A DNA stretch of 64,000 nt, taken from positions 90,869 through 154,868 of the forward strand of contig DAORMJ010000007.1 in NCBI GenBank assembly GCA_035440445.1. Reading direction: 5' to 3'. A program made the position numbers and the translations under genes. This document shows positions 1 through 8,229 of the stretch, piece by piece (within the stretch, counting starts at the first letter, position 1; every line of letters starts with the position of its first letter). The stretch comes from Ga0077548 sp035440445 (GTDB lineage: Bacteria > Pseudomonadota > Alphaproteobacteria > Rhizobiales > Xanthobacteraceae). A model generated the notes under the pieces. That model saw nothing but the letters and a program-made list of their open reading frames with translations, was not told the origin of the DNA and did no database searches.

Positions 1-16
1 AATCACTATCGCAAAA

Positions 17-35
17 TTCGTACACTTGTGCAAAT
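17..35. promoter_or_regulatory. putative TetR operator, copy 1
   Basis: The 19-bp element TTCGTACACTTGTGCAAAT lies about 100 bp upstream of the TetR start at 139. It differs at only two positions from the element at 861-879 upstream of the enoyl-CoA hydratase. The core is an imperfect inverted repeat, TTYG-CAC / GTG-CAAA. Its position suits autoregulation by the adjacent TetR protein. This is inferred from repetition, symmetry and location. Confidence 0.6.
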
Positions 36-138
36 TATGTTCTGCAATTTTCTGCACGGCGCAGTCGCGGCTGCCAGATTCAACTTGGAAAGCACGGTGA
101 TTTTCGGATATGCGGTCGCGAATATTCGGAGCCTAACG

Positions 139-771
139 ATGACCACAGACACATCGGAACTGGAGCGGCCGGCGGCGAAACGGCCGAGCCGCGTGAAGCG
201 GCGGCGAGACCTTCTGGGTGTCGTTTATGAAGCCGTATCGGATAACGGCATCGATGGCGTCGGCATGCGTGAAATCGCCGAACGCGCGGGCGTCAGCACC
301 GGCACGCTGAACTATCATTTCAAAAACAAGAAGCAGCTCATCATGGCGGCCATGAAGGCCGCCTACGAACTGCCCGAAGACTTCACGGCACATCGGACGT
401 CCGCGCTCTCGCAACTGAAAGTATTCGTATTTAGTGCGGTTTTTCGAGGCTCAAAGGACCGTTTTTGGCGCTTCTGGATCAACTGCGCTTCGCAGGCGAC
501 CCGGGATATGGAGCTGCGCGACCATCAAAACGAGCGGCTCGAGCGCCAGCAAAAATTCTGGGGATCACTCCTGAAAGCGGCGAGCGACGCCGGCGAGATC
601 GGGAAAATCGACGCCGAGAAAGCTGCCGAAGAACTCATTATTCTCTGTCACGGCCTCGTCGTCCGGCAAGTGCTGCGCCCCGACAAAGAAACCCGTGAGC
701 GCGCCCGCGAGCTCATCGAAGAATACTTCGAAGAACTTGAGGGCGTTACGAAAAAGAAGAACGGCAAGTAG
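139..771 (+). CDS. TetR/AcrR family transcriptional regulator
   Basis: A 210-residue cytoplasmic DNA-binding repressor. The N-terminal helix-turn-helix spans about residues 23-67 and contains the typical stretch AERAGVSTGTLNYHFKNK. The rest is the helical ligand-binding and dimerisation domain, rich in Trp and Phe near residues 110-150. I use the ATG at 139 because the upstream in-frame extension from 28 has no TetR character. It is the first gene of the cluster and lies in the same direction as the beta-oxidation-type genes from 947. A near-identical palindrome sits upstream of both, so it probably represses itself and that operon and responds to a CoA ester or free acid. The ligand is unknown. 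Confidence 0.9.
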   Translation: MTTDTSELERPAAKRPSRVKRRRDLLGVVYEAVSDNGIDGVGMREIAERAGVSTGTLNYHFKNKKQLIMAAMKAAYELPEDFTAHRTSALSQLKVFVFSAVFRGSKDRFWRFWINCASQATRDMELRDHQNERLERQQKFWGSLLKAASDAGEIGKIDAEKAAEELIILCHGLVVRQVLRPDKETRERARELIEEYFEELEGVTKKKNGK

Positions 772-776
772 CCGCT

Positions 777-797
777 GCGCCGCGCCATTTGCGGCGC
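777..797 (+). terminator. weak hairpin after the TetR gene
   Basis: GCGCCGC and GCGGCGC form a 7-bp GC stem around a 7-nt loop just after the TetR stop codon. The following bases (TCCCTTTAATT) are only moderately T-rich, so this is at best a weak intrinsic terminator. Confidence 0.35.
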
Positions 798-860
798 TCC
801 CTTTAATTCCCTGAAAAACCAAGTCGTCGGCTTCCTGTGCCGACTTCCGTCGATTGACAT

Positions 861-879
861 TTCGCACACTCGTGCAAAT
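861..879. promoter_or_regulatory. putative TetR operator, copy 2
   Basis: TTCGCACACTCGTGCAAAT has arms TTCGCAC and GTGCAAA, near-perfect inverted repeats. It lies about 70 bp upstream of the enoyl-CoA hydratase start and matches the site at 17-35 in 17 of 19 positions. This makes it the likely control site for the 947-4470 operon. Confidence 0.65.
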
Positions 880-946
880 ACTGTCTTCGTAAATGCACAG
901 CCGGATCGCTTCAAAATCCAAACCGGCTGCTTACGGGGAAGTGTCC

Positions 947-1705
947 ATGTCCGTCGTTCTCTACGAGAAACCTGCGCCTCACGTTGCGCTGGTACGTTTC
1001 AACAGGCCGGAAGCACGCAACGCACTCAACACCGAAGTGCGCCACCTGCTCGACCAATACTTCCGCGAGATCGCGGCAGATCCGGAGATTCGCGTTGTCG
1101 TGCTGACCGGCAATGAGGCTGCCTTTGCGGCGGGTGCCGACATTCAGGAACAGGCGGGACGCGACGTTGTCGGCGCGATCACGGCCTACACCACCCGCGC
1201 CATTGCGGATTGCCCGAAGCCGGTCATTGCGGCCGTCAACGGCTTTGCGCTCGGCGGCGGTTGCGAATTTGCCATGCAGTGCGACTTCATCATTGCGAAC
1301 GAAAAAGCCAAATTCGGCCAGCCCGAATTGCGGCTGGGGCTGATCCCGGGCGCCGGCGGCACGCAGCGCCTGCCCCGCATCGTCGGGAAGCATCACGCGC
1401 TCTATCTGCTCCTCACCGCCAACTTCCTGTCGGCTGCCGATGCGCATCGGCTTGGACTGGTTTCCGAAATCGTGGAAGGCAATTGCGAAGCGCGCGCGGT
1501 CGAACTCGCTTCCCAGATCGCCAAGCTCGCGCCGATCGCGGCACAGCAAATCAAGGAAGTCGTCAACGCGGGCCTCGATGCCCCGCTCGACGCAGCGCTC
1601 CGCATGGAACGCAAGTCCTATCAACTCATGTTCGGTACCGGCGACATGCGCGAAGGCGTGAAGGCCTTCATGGAAAAGCGCGCCGCGAATTTTTCCGGCA
1701 AGTAA
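947..1705 (+). CDS. enoyl-CoA hydratase/isomerase family protein
   Basis: A crotonase-fold enzyme of 252 residues that probably hydrates a 2-enoyl-CoA in a beta-oxidation-like pathway in the cytoplasm. Both catalytic acids of the hydratase class are present: Glu107 in GGGCEFAMQCD and Glu127 in FGQPELRLGLIPGAGG. The oxyanion-hole motif FAAGADIQ is near residue 60. The start at 947 follows a GGGGAA ribosome-binding site; the longer in-frame start at 893 has none. It is followed after 11 bp by the thiolase-like gene, so the hydrated product is probably cleaved by that protein and its DUF35 partner. The acyl substrate cannot be read from sequence. Confidence 0.9.
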   Translation: MSVVLYEKPAPHVALVRFNRPEARNALNTEVRHLLDQYFREIAADPEIRVVVLTGNEAAFAAGADIQEQAGRDVVGAITAYTTRAIADCPKPVIAAVNGFALGGGCEFAMQCDFIIANEKAKFGQPELRLGLIPGAGGTQRLPRIVGKHHALYLLLTANFLSAADAHRLGLVSEIVEGNCEARAVELASQIAKLAPIAAQQIKEVVNAGLDAPLDAALRMERKSYQLMFGTGDMREGVKAFMEKRAANFSGK

Positions 1706-1716
1706 GGAAACACCCT

Positions 1717-2889
1717 ATGGCACAAAGAGACATTGCGATCATCGGCTACTCGGAAACGCCGATCGTGCTGCGTTCGGGACGCAGCCAGTACGACCTCGCC
1801 GGCGAAGCGATGGCCGGCGCGCTGAAGCACGCAGGCATCGACAAGTCGGAAATCGACGGCATGGCGGTTTCGTCCTGCTTCTCGGATGCGGGGAACCCGT
1901 TTTACGGCCCCATCCTCTCGGCCTATCTCGGTCTCGAACTGAACTGGTGTCAGGTCACCGACCTCGGTGGCGCTTCGGCTTCCGGCAACGTCGCTCGCGC
2001 TGTGGCAGCGATCCGCGCCGGTCTTTGCGAAACCGTTCTCGTCGTCGCTGCGGATTCGCAGTCGAGCGAAAACAAGCAGAGCATCGGCGCCTTCCGCGGC
2101 GAGTTCCAGTATCCGATGGGGATCATGGGCCCTCCGGGCTATTTCGCGCTGATCAGCCAGCGCTACGACCATCAATACGGGCTCGATGCCAAGGCGCTCG
2201 GCAAGCTTGCTGTCACGCAGCGCAACCACGCGCTGATGAATCCGCTCGCCTGCGAAAAGCTGAAAAAGCCGATCACGGTCGATGATTATCTCAAGTCGCC
2301 GATGATTTCCGACCCCATCCGCATGCTCGACTGCGTGATGGTCTGCGACGGGGCGAGCGCCTTCATCGTGACCACGACCGAACGCGCCAAGAAGCTCGGC
2401 GCCAAGAAGATGGTCCATCCGATCGGCTACGGCGAGCGCGTCAACTATCTGGAGACCGATCCGACACCGGACATCACCGATGGCGGTCACAGCGTGGCGG
2501 GTCCGAAGGCGTTGAAGCAGGCCGGCATGGAGGTCAAAGACATCCAGATGCTGCAGCCCTACGACGACTTCCTGATCGCTCTTGTTTTGCAGATGGAGCA
2601 CATGGGCTTCTGCAAGAAGGGCCAGGGTTGTGCCTATGTCAACGAGCACGACTTCTCGCACACCGGCGACCTTCCGCTGAATACGGGCGGCGGTCAGATC
2701 TCCGCGGGCCAGGCTGGCCTTGCCGGCGGCGCACACAACCTTGCGGAAGCCGTTCGCCAGCTCTTCGGTGAAGCCGGAGAGCGTCAGGTCAAGCGGCGTG
2801 AAAATGCGCTTGTCACCGGCATCGGCTGGATTCCTTACGGCAGGAACTGGGGTTCCAGCACTGCACTCATTCTGGAGGCTGCACAATGA
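1717..2889 (+). CDS. thiolase-like (lipid-transfer/Ltp2-type) protein, probable retro-aldolase subunit
   Basis: A 390-residue thiolase-superfamily protein. The canonical thiolase residues are absent: the region expected to hold the nucleophilic Cys reads GGASASG (about residues 84-90), and the C-terminal GHP histidine motif is replaced by NTGGGQISAGQ (from residue 322). That pattern belongs to the SCP2-thiolase-like acetyl-CoA acetyltransferase group. Members such as Ltp2 work with a DUF35 protein in retro-aldol side-chain cleavage of steroid CoA thioesters. The next gene is exactly such a DUF35 protein and overlaps by 4 bp (ATGA). The start at 1717 has an AAGGAAA site upstream. A close paralogue lies at 29926-31089. 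The aldolase role is inferred from family and context. Confidence 0.88.
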   Translation: MAQRDIAIIGYSETPIVLRSGRSQYDLAGEAMAGALKHAGIDKSEIDGMAVSSCFSDAGNPFYGPILSAYLGLELNWCQVTDLGGASASGNVARAVAAIRAGLCETVLVVAADSQSSENKQSIGAFRGEFQYPMGIMGPPGYFALISQRYDHQYGLDAKALGKLAVTQRNHALMNPLACEKLKKPITVDDYLKSPMISDPIRMLDCVMVCDGASAFIVTTTERAKKLGAKKMVHPIGYGERVNYLETDPTPDITDGGHSVAGPKALKQAGMEVKDIQMLQPYDDFLIALVLQMEHMGFCKKGQGCAYVNEHDFSHTGDLPLNTGGGQISAGQAGLAGGAHNLAEAVRQLFGEAGERQVKRRENALVTGIGWIPYGRNWGSSTALILEAAQ

Positions 2890-3311
2890 GCACGACCATG
2901 ATCGAAGATCCTCTTGCCGGGCAGCGCCCGAAACCGATCCAACTCAACTTCACGAAGCCATTCTGGGAAGGCGCGAAGGAGAAGAAGTTCCTTCTGCAAT
3001 ACGATCCCAAGGCGAAGAAGTATCAGTTCTATCCGCGCCCGGTGAGCGTTTACACCGGCGAGCGCGAGATGGAATGGCGTGAGGCCTCCGGCAAAGGCAC
3101 CGTTTATAGCTATACCCTCTCCTACAAGGCGCCACCGCCGTTCAAGGATCCCAAGCCCTATATCGTTGCGACGATCGAGCTTGAGGAGAAAGTCCGCGTG
3201 CTCACCAACATCATCAATTGCGACACGGCGAAGCTGAAAATCGGCATGCCGGTGAAGCTCGCATGGGTGAAAGCCGGAGACACTGACTATCCCGTCTTCG
3301 AACCCGCCTAA
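2886..3311 (+). CDS. DUF35 OB-fold protein, partner of the thiolase-like protein
   Basis: A 141-residue protein with the DUF35 layout: a short N-terminal segment where a zinc ribbon usually sits, then an OB fold with the typical YPRPVSVYTG, GKGTVYSYT and VATIELEE stretches. Zn-ribbon cysteines are missing; the segment reads LLQYDPKAKKYQFYPRP. Proteins of this family bind acyl-CoA and form heteromers with thiolase-like partners. It is translationally coupled to the thiolase-like gene (ATGA overlap), which strongly supports a complex. Its counterpart at 29501-29923 has the same arrangement. Confidence 0.9.
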   Translation: MSTTMIEDPLAGQRPKPIQLNFTKPFWEGAKEKKFLLQYDPKAKKYQFYPRPVSVYTGEREMEWREASGKGTVYSYTLSYKAPPPFKDPKPYIVATIELEEKVRVLTNIINCDTAKLKIGMPVKLAWVKAGDTDYPVFEPA

Positions 3312-3387
3312 CAGACGAGACAGCCAAGATCAGTCTTTGACAGTAAGCGAACGAAAAACAGTTCGCAGAACAGACAGGGAGAAAACA

Positions 3388-4470
3388 ATGCGTAAGGGAT
3401 TTACCGTGGCAAGAGCCGTGACCTTCGCGGTCACGGGCATGGCCCTGCTTGGCATGCAGCCTGCCTCCGCACTGGAAACGGTGCGGATCGGCTGGCCGGC
3501 GGGCTTTGCCTCAAACATGGCCCACCTCACCTTCGCGAAAGAGCTGGGCATCTTCAAGGAAGAGAACCTCGACTATGAGGTCATCTCCATGCAGGGAACG
3601 TTCCCTGTGGTGCAGCAGATTCTTTCAGGCGGACTGCACACGGGCTACGTCGGTGTCGAGACGGTCGTGAACGCGGCACAGCCGAATGCGACGGCGACTC
3701 CGCTCCGCTTCATCTACAACTATACCCGGCAATCGATCTGGGAAATCGTGGTTCCTGCCGACAGCCCGATCAAGGACATCAAGGACCTGAAGGGTAAGAC
3801 GATCGGAATCGCAGGCCCGACCTTCGGCAACGTGCCCGTGACCAAAGCTGCACTCGGCGTCGTCGGCGTGAAGCCTGACGAATATACGCTCTTTGCGGTT
3901 GGCGCCGGCGCCACGGGCTTCCGCGCACTGACCACCAAACAGGTCGATGCGCTCAACCTCTGGGACACGATGCACGCGACGCTCGAAGCCTCCGGCTTCA
4001 AGCTCCGCCGCGTTCCATCCCCGAACGAGTTTGAAAGCAATCCGAGCCACGGTTTCGCCGTCACCGAAGACTTGCTGAAGAAAAATCCGGATTTCATCGC
4101 TCGCTTCGGCCGGGCGATCGCCAAGAGCATCGTGGCCTGCAACGCCAATATCGAAGCCTGCATCCATTCGTTCTGGCGCGCCTATCCGGCCCAGAAGCCG
4201 CAGGGTCCGGAAGACGCCGCGATGGCTCGCGAGAAGAAAATCCTCGGGGCGCGTCTCGAGAAGCTACTCTACATCCCGGCTGGTGCGCCGAAGCTGCTTG
4301 GCGACTTCACCGAGGCGGAATGGAAATCGATCATCAAGGCGCTTCACCTGGGCGGCGTGATCACCGAGACCAATATTCCGAAAGAGAAACTCTACTCGAA
4401 CGCGCTCGCGCCTCAGTACAACAAGTTCGACCATGCGGCGATCATCGCAAGGGCGAAGGCTGCGAAGTAG
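3388..4470 (+). CDS. NMT1/THI5-SsuA type solute-binding protein without its own permease
   Basis: A 360-residue periplasmic binding protein. The N-terminus has a signal peptide (MRKGF, hydrophobic core TFAVTGMALLGM, cleavage near SALE). The mature part opens with VRIGWPAGFASNMAHLTFAKELGIFKEENL, characteristic here in pieces such as VRIGWPAG and AKELGIFKEE, of the aliphatic sulfonate/nitrate/thiamine-precursor receptor class. DLKGKTIGI is near residue 130. The start at 3388 follows GGGAGAAAACA. No permease or ATPase adjoins it and the terminator at 4494 follows. It may deliver ligand to the SsuBC-like pair at 31920-33499, or have partners elsewhere. The ligand is unknown. Confidence 0.85.
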   Translation: MRKGFTVARAVTFAVTGMALLGMQPASALETVRIGWPAGFASNMAHLTFAKELGIFKEENLDYEVISMQGTFPVVQQILSGGLHTGYVGVETVVNAAQPNATATPLRFIYNYTRQSIWEIVVPADSPIKDIKDLKGKTIGIAGPTFGNVPVTKAALGVVGVKPDEYTLFAVGAGATGFRALTTKQVDALNLWDTMHATLEASGFKLRRVPSPNEFESNPSHGFAVTEDLLKKNPDFIARFGRAIAKSIVACNANIEACIHSFWRAYPAQKPQGPEDAAMAREKKILGARLEKLLYIPAGAPKLLGDFTEAEWKSIIKALHLGGVITETNIPKEKLYSNALAPQYNKFDHAAIIARAKAAK

Positions 4471-4493
4471 CCGTTTCATATCTCAACTGTGCC

Positions 4494-4521
4494 GCCCCGG
4501 CTTCGGCCGGGGCTTTTTTTT
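4494..4521 (+). terminator. strong Rho-independent terminator with UUCG tetraloop
   Basis: GCCCCGGC and GCCGGGGC form a perfect 8-bp stem closed by a TTCG tetraloop and followed by eight T residues. It lies 23 bp after the solute-binding protein stop and ends the TetR-controlled plus-strand operon. Confidence 0.93.
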
Positions 4522-4631
4522 GGCAGGTTCCGTGCCTGCAGGCTGGAAAACACACCTTTTAACGCGGCGAATTGGCCGGGCGCAGGGAGGTCGAAAAGCT
4601 GCTAGATTGGCGCAAGCAACGGGCCCCCGGC

Positions 4632-4934
4632 ATGGCAAAAGACAAAGACCAGCGAGACATCGAAATCATTCCGCCCGACTCCGCCAGCCAGCGGCAGCGC
4701 GGTGCTGAATGGATTTACGTCTCCTTCGACGGCAACCGCACGTCCTTTTCGGAACTGCCGCTGCACAAGCGCATCATGCTCGGCGCGACGTGGCTCGCCG
4801 GGCTGCTCATTTTCGGCTTCGTCATATTCCTGATCGTCGCTAGCGCGGTATTGATCTGGATACCGCTTCTGCTTGCCATCGGCCTCGTGACGGCGGGCTA
4901 CGTCTTCTTTCGAACGCGATTCATGCGGCGCTGA
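4632..4934 (+). CDS. small inner-membrane protein of unknown function
   Basis: A 100-residue protein with a charged N-terminal third (MAKDKDQRDIEIIPPD) and two closely spaced hydrophobic helices at about residues 50-72 and 74-92, ending in RTRFMRR, which suggests a cytoplasmic C-terminus. It resembles small conserved membrane proteins of Rhizobiales, but I cannot name a family. I use the ATG at 4632 because the longer in-frame start at 4572 is a TTG without a clear ribosome-binding site. It follows the terminator at 4494-4521, so it must have its own promoter. The next gene is convergent. Confidence 0.6.
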   Translation: MAKDKDQRDIEIIPPDSASQRQRGAEWIYVSFDGNRTSFSELPLHKRIMLGATWLAGLLIFGFVIFLIVASAVLIWIPLLLAIGLVTAGYVFFRTRFMRR

Positions 4935-4952
4935 ACCGACGGCCGAACACGG

Positions 4953-5711
4953 CTAGTGCATGACCACGCCGCCATCGACGACAAGCGTCTGACCGGTGAT
5001 GAAGTTGCAGTCGTCGCTCGCGAAGAAGATCAGCGCACCGAGGATGTCTTCCGGCACGGACTCGCGCTTGATCGCGCGGCTAGCGATCACCGACTCCATG
5101 ATCTTCATCCAGTCCGCATGGTTCTTGACGTTGTCGCTTGCGACCAGACCCGGCGCAATTGCGTTAACACAAATGTTGCTGGCGCTCAGTTCGCGTGCAA
5201 TGGAGCGGGTGAGTGCCACGATCGCGCCTTTCGACGTCACGTAGTGCAGCAACATCGCGGTGCCCTTGAATACGGTCGCCGACGAAATGTTGATGATCTT
5301 GCCCCCGCCCGACTGTTTCATCAGCGGCGCGACCGCCTTGATCGTCTGCCAGGTGCCTCGCACGTTGACCTTCATCACGCGGTCCCACTCGTCCTCCGAA
5401 AGCGTATCGTAGCTTCCCATGCGGAGCGTGCCGAACAGCGCGGCATTGTTGACGAGAATATCGGCACGGCCGAATGCGTCTTTGGTCACAGCGACCATCT
5501 TTTCGAGCGATTCATTGCTCGTGATGTCCGCGACCGATCCGACCGCCTCGCCTCCCATCGCCTTGATCGCGGCGACGGTTTCCGATGGCTCGGTGATGTC
5601 CGAAACGCTGACCTTGGCGCCGGCTTTCGCAAGCTCCAGCGCATAGGCGCGGCCGATCCCCTGCGCCGCGCCGGTCACGATCGCGACCTTGTTTGCCAGC
5701 CTGCCGCTCAT
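4953..5711 (-). CDS. SDR family NAD(P)-dependent oxidoreductase
   Basis: A 252-residue short-chain dehydrogenase. The N-terminus carries the TGAAQGIG nucleotide-binding motif (about residues 13-20). NNAALFG is mid-protein, the catalytic YVTSK motif is near residue 155, and a conserved SDR ending FITGQTLVVDGG is present. It is probably a cytoplasmic alcohol dehydrogenase or ketoreductase. The start at 5711 gives the usual SDR N-terminus; the ORF extends further upstream without homology. It lies 22 bp behind livF and is the last gene of the first liv operon. It may oxidise a hydroxylated intermediate of the imported compound. The substrate is unknown. Confidence 0.9.
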   Translation of the reverse strand: MSGRLANKVAIVTGAAQGIGRAYALELAKAGAKVSVSDITEPSETVAAIKAMGGEAVGSVADITSNESLEKMVAVTKDAFGRADILVNNAALFGTLRMGSYDTLSEDEWDRVMKVNVRGTWQTIKAVAPLMKQSGGGKIINISSATVFKGTAMLLHYVTSKGAIVALTRSIARELSASNICVNAIAPGLVASDNVKNHADWMKIMESVIASRAIKRESVPEDILGALIFFASDDCNFITGQTLVVDGGVVMH

Positions 5712-5733
5712 CCGATGCCCCCGGTCTTCATTT

Positions 5734-6438
5734 CTAAACTGCCAGCGCCTTCGAAAGGCGCTCAAAGTCCTTGTCGTTCTTGCCCTTGCCGTCGAGAACG
5801 ATCTGTCCGCGCTCGAGCACGATGAAACGATCGACGATCTTCATCGCTTCCACGATATTCTGTTCGACCAGAAGCACAGTCGCGCCCTTGTCGCGGAAAT
5901 CGCGGATTACCTTGAACACTTCCGTGACGATCATCGGAGCCAGGCCCTCGCTCGGCTCGTCGATCAGAACGAGCTTTGCATCGCCCGCCATGACACGCGC
6001 CATGGCCAGCATCTGCTGCTCGCCGCCCGAAAGCGTCGTTGCGAGCTGCTTTCTGCGCTCCAGCAAGCGCGGAAAGCGCGCGAAAATTTCGTCGACGACC
6101 TTGCGCTCGTCTGCGCGGCTGCGTCTCGCCTGCAGCAGACCCAGCTGCAGGTTCTCCTCCGTGGTAAGGCCCGGGAAAATCCGCCGGTCTTCCGGCACAA
6201 AGCCGACCCCCCGCATACAGATGCGGTCGGGATCGAGACCGCCGATCTGCTCGCCCTGCAGCCGGATTTCGCCCGAAGTAGGTTTCACCCAACCAGCAAC
6301 GGCTTTCAGAAGCGTGGTTTTGCCGACGCCGTTGCGCCCGAAAATTCCAACGACTTCGCCCTGCGCGGCCTCGAGATCCACGCCCTGGATGATGTTGCTG
6401 AGTCCGTAATGGGTATGCAATGCGGAGATCGAAAGCAT
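5734..6438 (-). CDS. livF: branched-chain-type ABC transporter ATP-binding protein (LivF-like)
   Basis: A 234-residue ATPase of the LivF class. Walker A is GRNGVGKTT, the ABC signature is LSGGEQQ, Walker B is LVLIDEPSEG, and the LivF-typical LLVEQN switch segment follows. It sits on the cytoplasmic face of the LivHM membrane pair and pairs with LivG to power uptake. The start at 6438 is one base beyond the livG stop. These systems import hydrophobic amino acids, but in catabolic clusters they often take up aromatic or other carboxylic acids, which is likely here. Confidence 0.93.
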   Translation of the reverse strand: MLSISALHTHYGLSNIIQGVDLEAAQGEVVGIFGRNGVGKTTLLKAVAGWVKPTSGEIRLQGEQIGGLDPDRICMRGVGFVPEDRRIFPGLTTEENLQLGLLQARRSRADERKVVDEIFARFPRLLERRKQLATTLSGGEQQMLAMARVMAGDAKLVLIDEPSEGLAPMIVTEVFKVIRDFRDKGATVLLVEQNIVEAMKIVDRFIVLERGQIVLDGKGKNDKDFERLSKALAV

Positions 6439-6439
6439 T

Positions 6440-7183
6440 TTATACGTGACCAAAATAGGCAGCCTGCACCGAGCTATCGGCGCGAACGGCTTCGGGGGTG
6501 CCTTCCATCAGCTTGCGCCCCTGATGCATGACGACAACGTGATCCGAGAGGCTCATCACCAGTCCAATGTCATGTTCGATGAGCAGGATCGTCACCTGCT
6601 TTGCGAGTTGCTTGAGCATTTCCGCGGTCTGCAACGTGTCGCCGTGACTCATTCCCTGCGTCGGTTCGTCGAGCAGCAGGATGGTCGGATTTGACGCGAG
6701 ACACACCGCAATCTCGAGCCGGCGCTGCTCGCCATGCGAGAGATTCCCGGCGAGCTCTCCCGCCTTCGCAGTAAGATCGAACCGCGCAAGCATCTGATCG
6801 GACTGTTCGTGCGCGAGCGTACTCTTCTTTACGCTCCGCAGCATCTTCCCGGCCGGCTCACGCGCCTGCGCCGCAAGACGGATATTTTCCCGCACCGAAA
6901 GATCGAAGAAGAGATTGGTAATCTGAAACGAGCGCGCGACGCCCTGGCGATTGAGGCTCGCAGGGTTCAGTCCCGTCATGCGCTTGCCCTGCACGAACAC
7001 ATCGCCCGCGTCCGGCCGAAGAACGCCGCTGATCAGATTGAAGAGCGTCGACTTCCCCGCGCCGTTCGGCCCGATCACGGTCGTGATGCGATTGGGCATC
7101 ACCTTGAAAGACACTCCATCGACTGCCTTCAATCCGGCGAACGAGCGGCTGAGCCCGGTAACTTCCAGCACTGCATCGGTCAT
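6440..7183 (-). CDS. livG: branched-chain-type ABC transporter ATP-binding protein (LivG-like)
   Basis: A 247-residue ATPase with Walker A GPNGAGKST, signature LSHGEQRRLEIA and Walker B ILLLDEPTQGM, all as in LivG. The Q-loop region ARSFQITNLF is also conserved. Two starts are possible: a GTG at 7192 overlapping the livM stop as GTGA, and the ATG at 7183 with a better-spaced GCAGG upstream; I use the ATG. It is part of the livKHMGF-SDR operon. Confidence 0.93.
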   Translation of the reverse strand: MTDAVLEVTGLSRSFAGLKAVDGVSFKVMPNRITTVIGPNGAGKSTLFNLISGVLRPDAGDVFVQGKRMTGLNPASLNRQGVARSFQITNLFFDLSVRENIRLAAQAREPAGKMLRSVKKSTLAHEQSDQMLARFDLTAKAGELAGNLSHGEQRRLEIAVCLASNPTILLLDEPTQGMSHGDTLQTAEMLKQLAKQVTILLIEHDIGLVMSLSDHVVVMHQGRKLMEGTPEAVRADSSVQAAYFGHV

Positions 7184-7188
7184 GGCGA

Positions 7189-8229
7189 TCACGCCTGCTT
7201 CCCGGCGACGCCGGTCTCATCGGACGTCTTGGCTTCCGTGGGCGCGGAAGCTTTGCGGATCATCCGCATCTCAATGCGCTCGCGAATGAACCCGAAGATG
7301 CCCTTTGGCATGAAGAGTACGACGGCCATGAACAGGATGCCGATAAAGATGACGTGGTGCTCTGTCCAGCTGCCGATCACCGACTTGGCGCCGACGATGA
7401 GGATGCTACCAATTATGGCTCCGATCAGTGTGCCAACACCGCCGACGATCGCTGCAATCACCGCGTTACCGGAGGTCGCGAAATACATCAGCTCCGGCGA
7501 AACAAATCCACGCAGGACCGGATAGAGCGCTCCGGAAACGCCCGCGATCATCGCCGCGAACACATAAGCACCGAGCCGGACATTACGCACGGAATAGCCG
7601 AGAAACGCCACGCGTTGCTCGTTGGCGCGGATTGCGATCATCGCGCGCCCGGCCGGCGTTTCGAGCAGCCAGGCCGCGAGAAGATAGAAGCCCATGATGA
7701 TCGCGAGCACGAAGAGAAAGAACGCGAGCGGATTGGCCGCCGAGAACGAGAAGAAGAGAAGATTGATATTGATCACCGGAATGCCGATGATGCCGTCCGA
7801 CGCGCCAAGCTCGCGCGTGTTGTACACGACCTTGGCCGCGACCTGCGCCAGACCGAAGGTAATCAGCGCGAAATAGATACCCCGGACGCGGTTCACGATA
7901 AGCCCGCCAATCAGCGAAGAGACCAGCACCGCGAGAATCGCACCACCAAGTGCAAGCCAGAATGAAGGCACCTGCATCAACACGAGAGCGGATGCATAAG
8001 CCCCGATCCCGAAGTACAGCGCCTGCCCCAGCGAAAGCTGACCGACGAAGCCGAGCAAGAAGTCCACGGATAGCGCCAGTCCGCCAAAGATCAGCGCTTC
8101 GGACGCGAGACGCATATAGAACGTGTCGCCGAGCAGTGTCGCGATCAGTGCGAAGCAGAGCGCCACAGCGAAGAATGTCAACGCGATCACATGGCTCGCG
8201 CGCATGGATATGGTCAGACGATCAAGCAT
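7189..8229 (-). CDS. livM: branched-chain-type ABC transporter permease (LivM-like)
   Basis: A 346-residue integral membrane protein with about eight to ten hydrophobic segments. The LivM hallmark GLALSVDFLLGFVGQLSLG is near residue 55 and GGVGTLIGAIIGS lies toward the C-terminus. The tail after the last helix is charged (RERIEMRMIRKAS), so it is cytoplasmic. The start overlaps livH by 8 bp. It forms the translocation pore with LivH. Confidence 0.93.
   Translation of the reverse strand: MLDRLTISMRASHVIALTFFAVALCFALIATLLGDTFYMRLASEALIFGGLALSVDFLLGFVGQLSLGQALYFGIGAYASALVLMQVPSFWLALGGAILAVLVSSLIGGLIVNRVRGIYFALITFGLAQVAAKVVYNTRELGASDGIIGIPVININLLFFSFSAANPLAFFLFVLAIIMGFYLLAAWLLETPAGRAMIAIRANEQRVAFLGYSVRNVRLGAYVFAAMIAGVSGALYPVLRGFVSPELMYFATSGNAVIAAIVGGVGTLIGAIIGSILIVGAKSVIGSWTEHHVIFIGILFMAVVLFMPKGIFGFIRERIEMRMIRKASAPTEAKTSDETGVAGKQA

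Noticed and set aside
1621..2886. 421-codon open frame on the minus strand
   Set aside because: It is the shadow of the thiolase-like gene, whose motifs and ribosome-binding site are clear on the plus strand.
1210..2889. 559-residue reading of the first thiolase-like gene
   Set aside because: The first 169 residues overlap the enoyl-CoA hydratase in another frame and are not thiolase-like; ATG 1717 has a proper ribosome-binding site.
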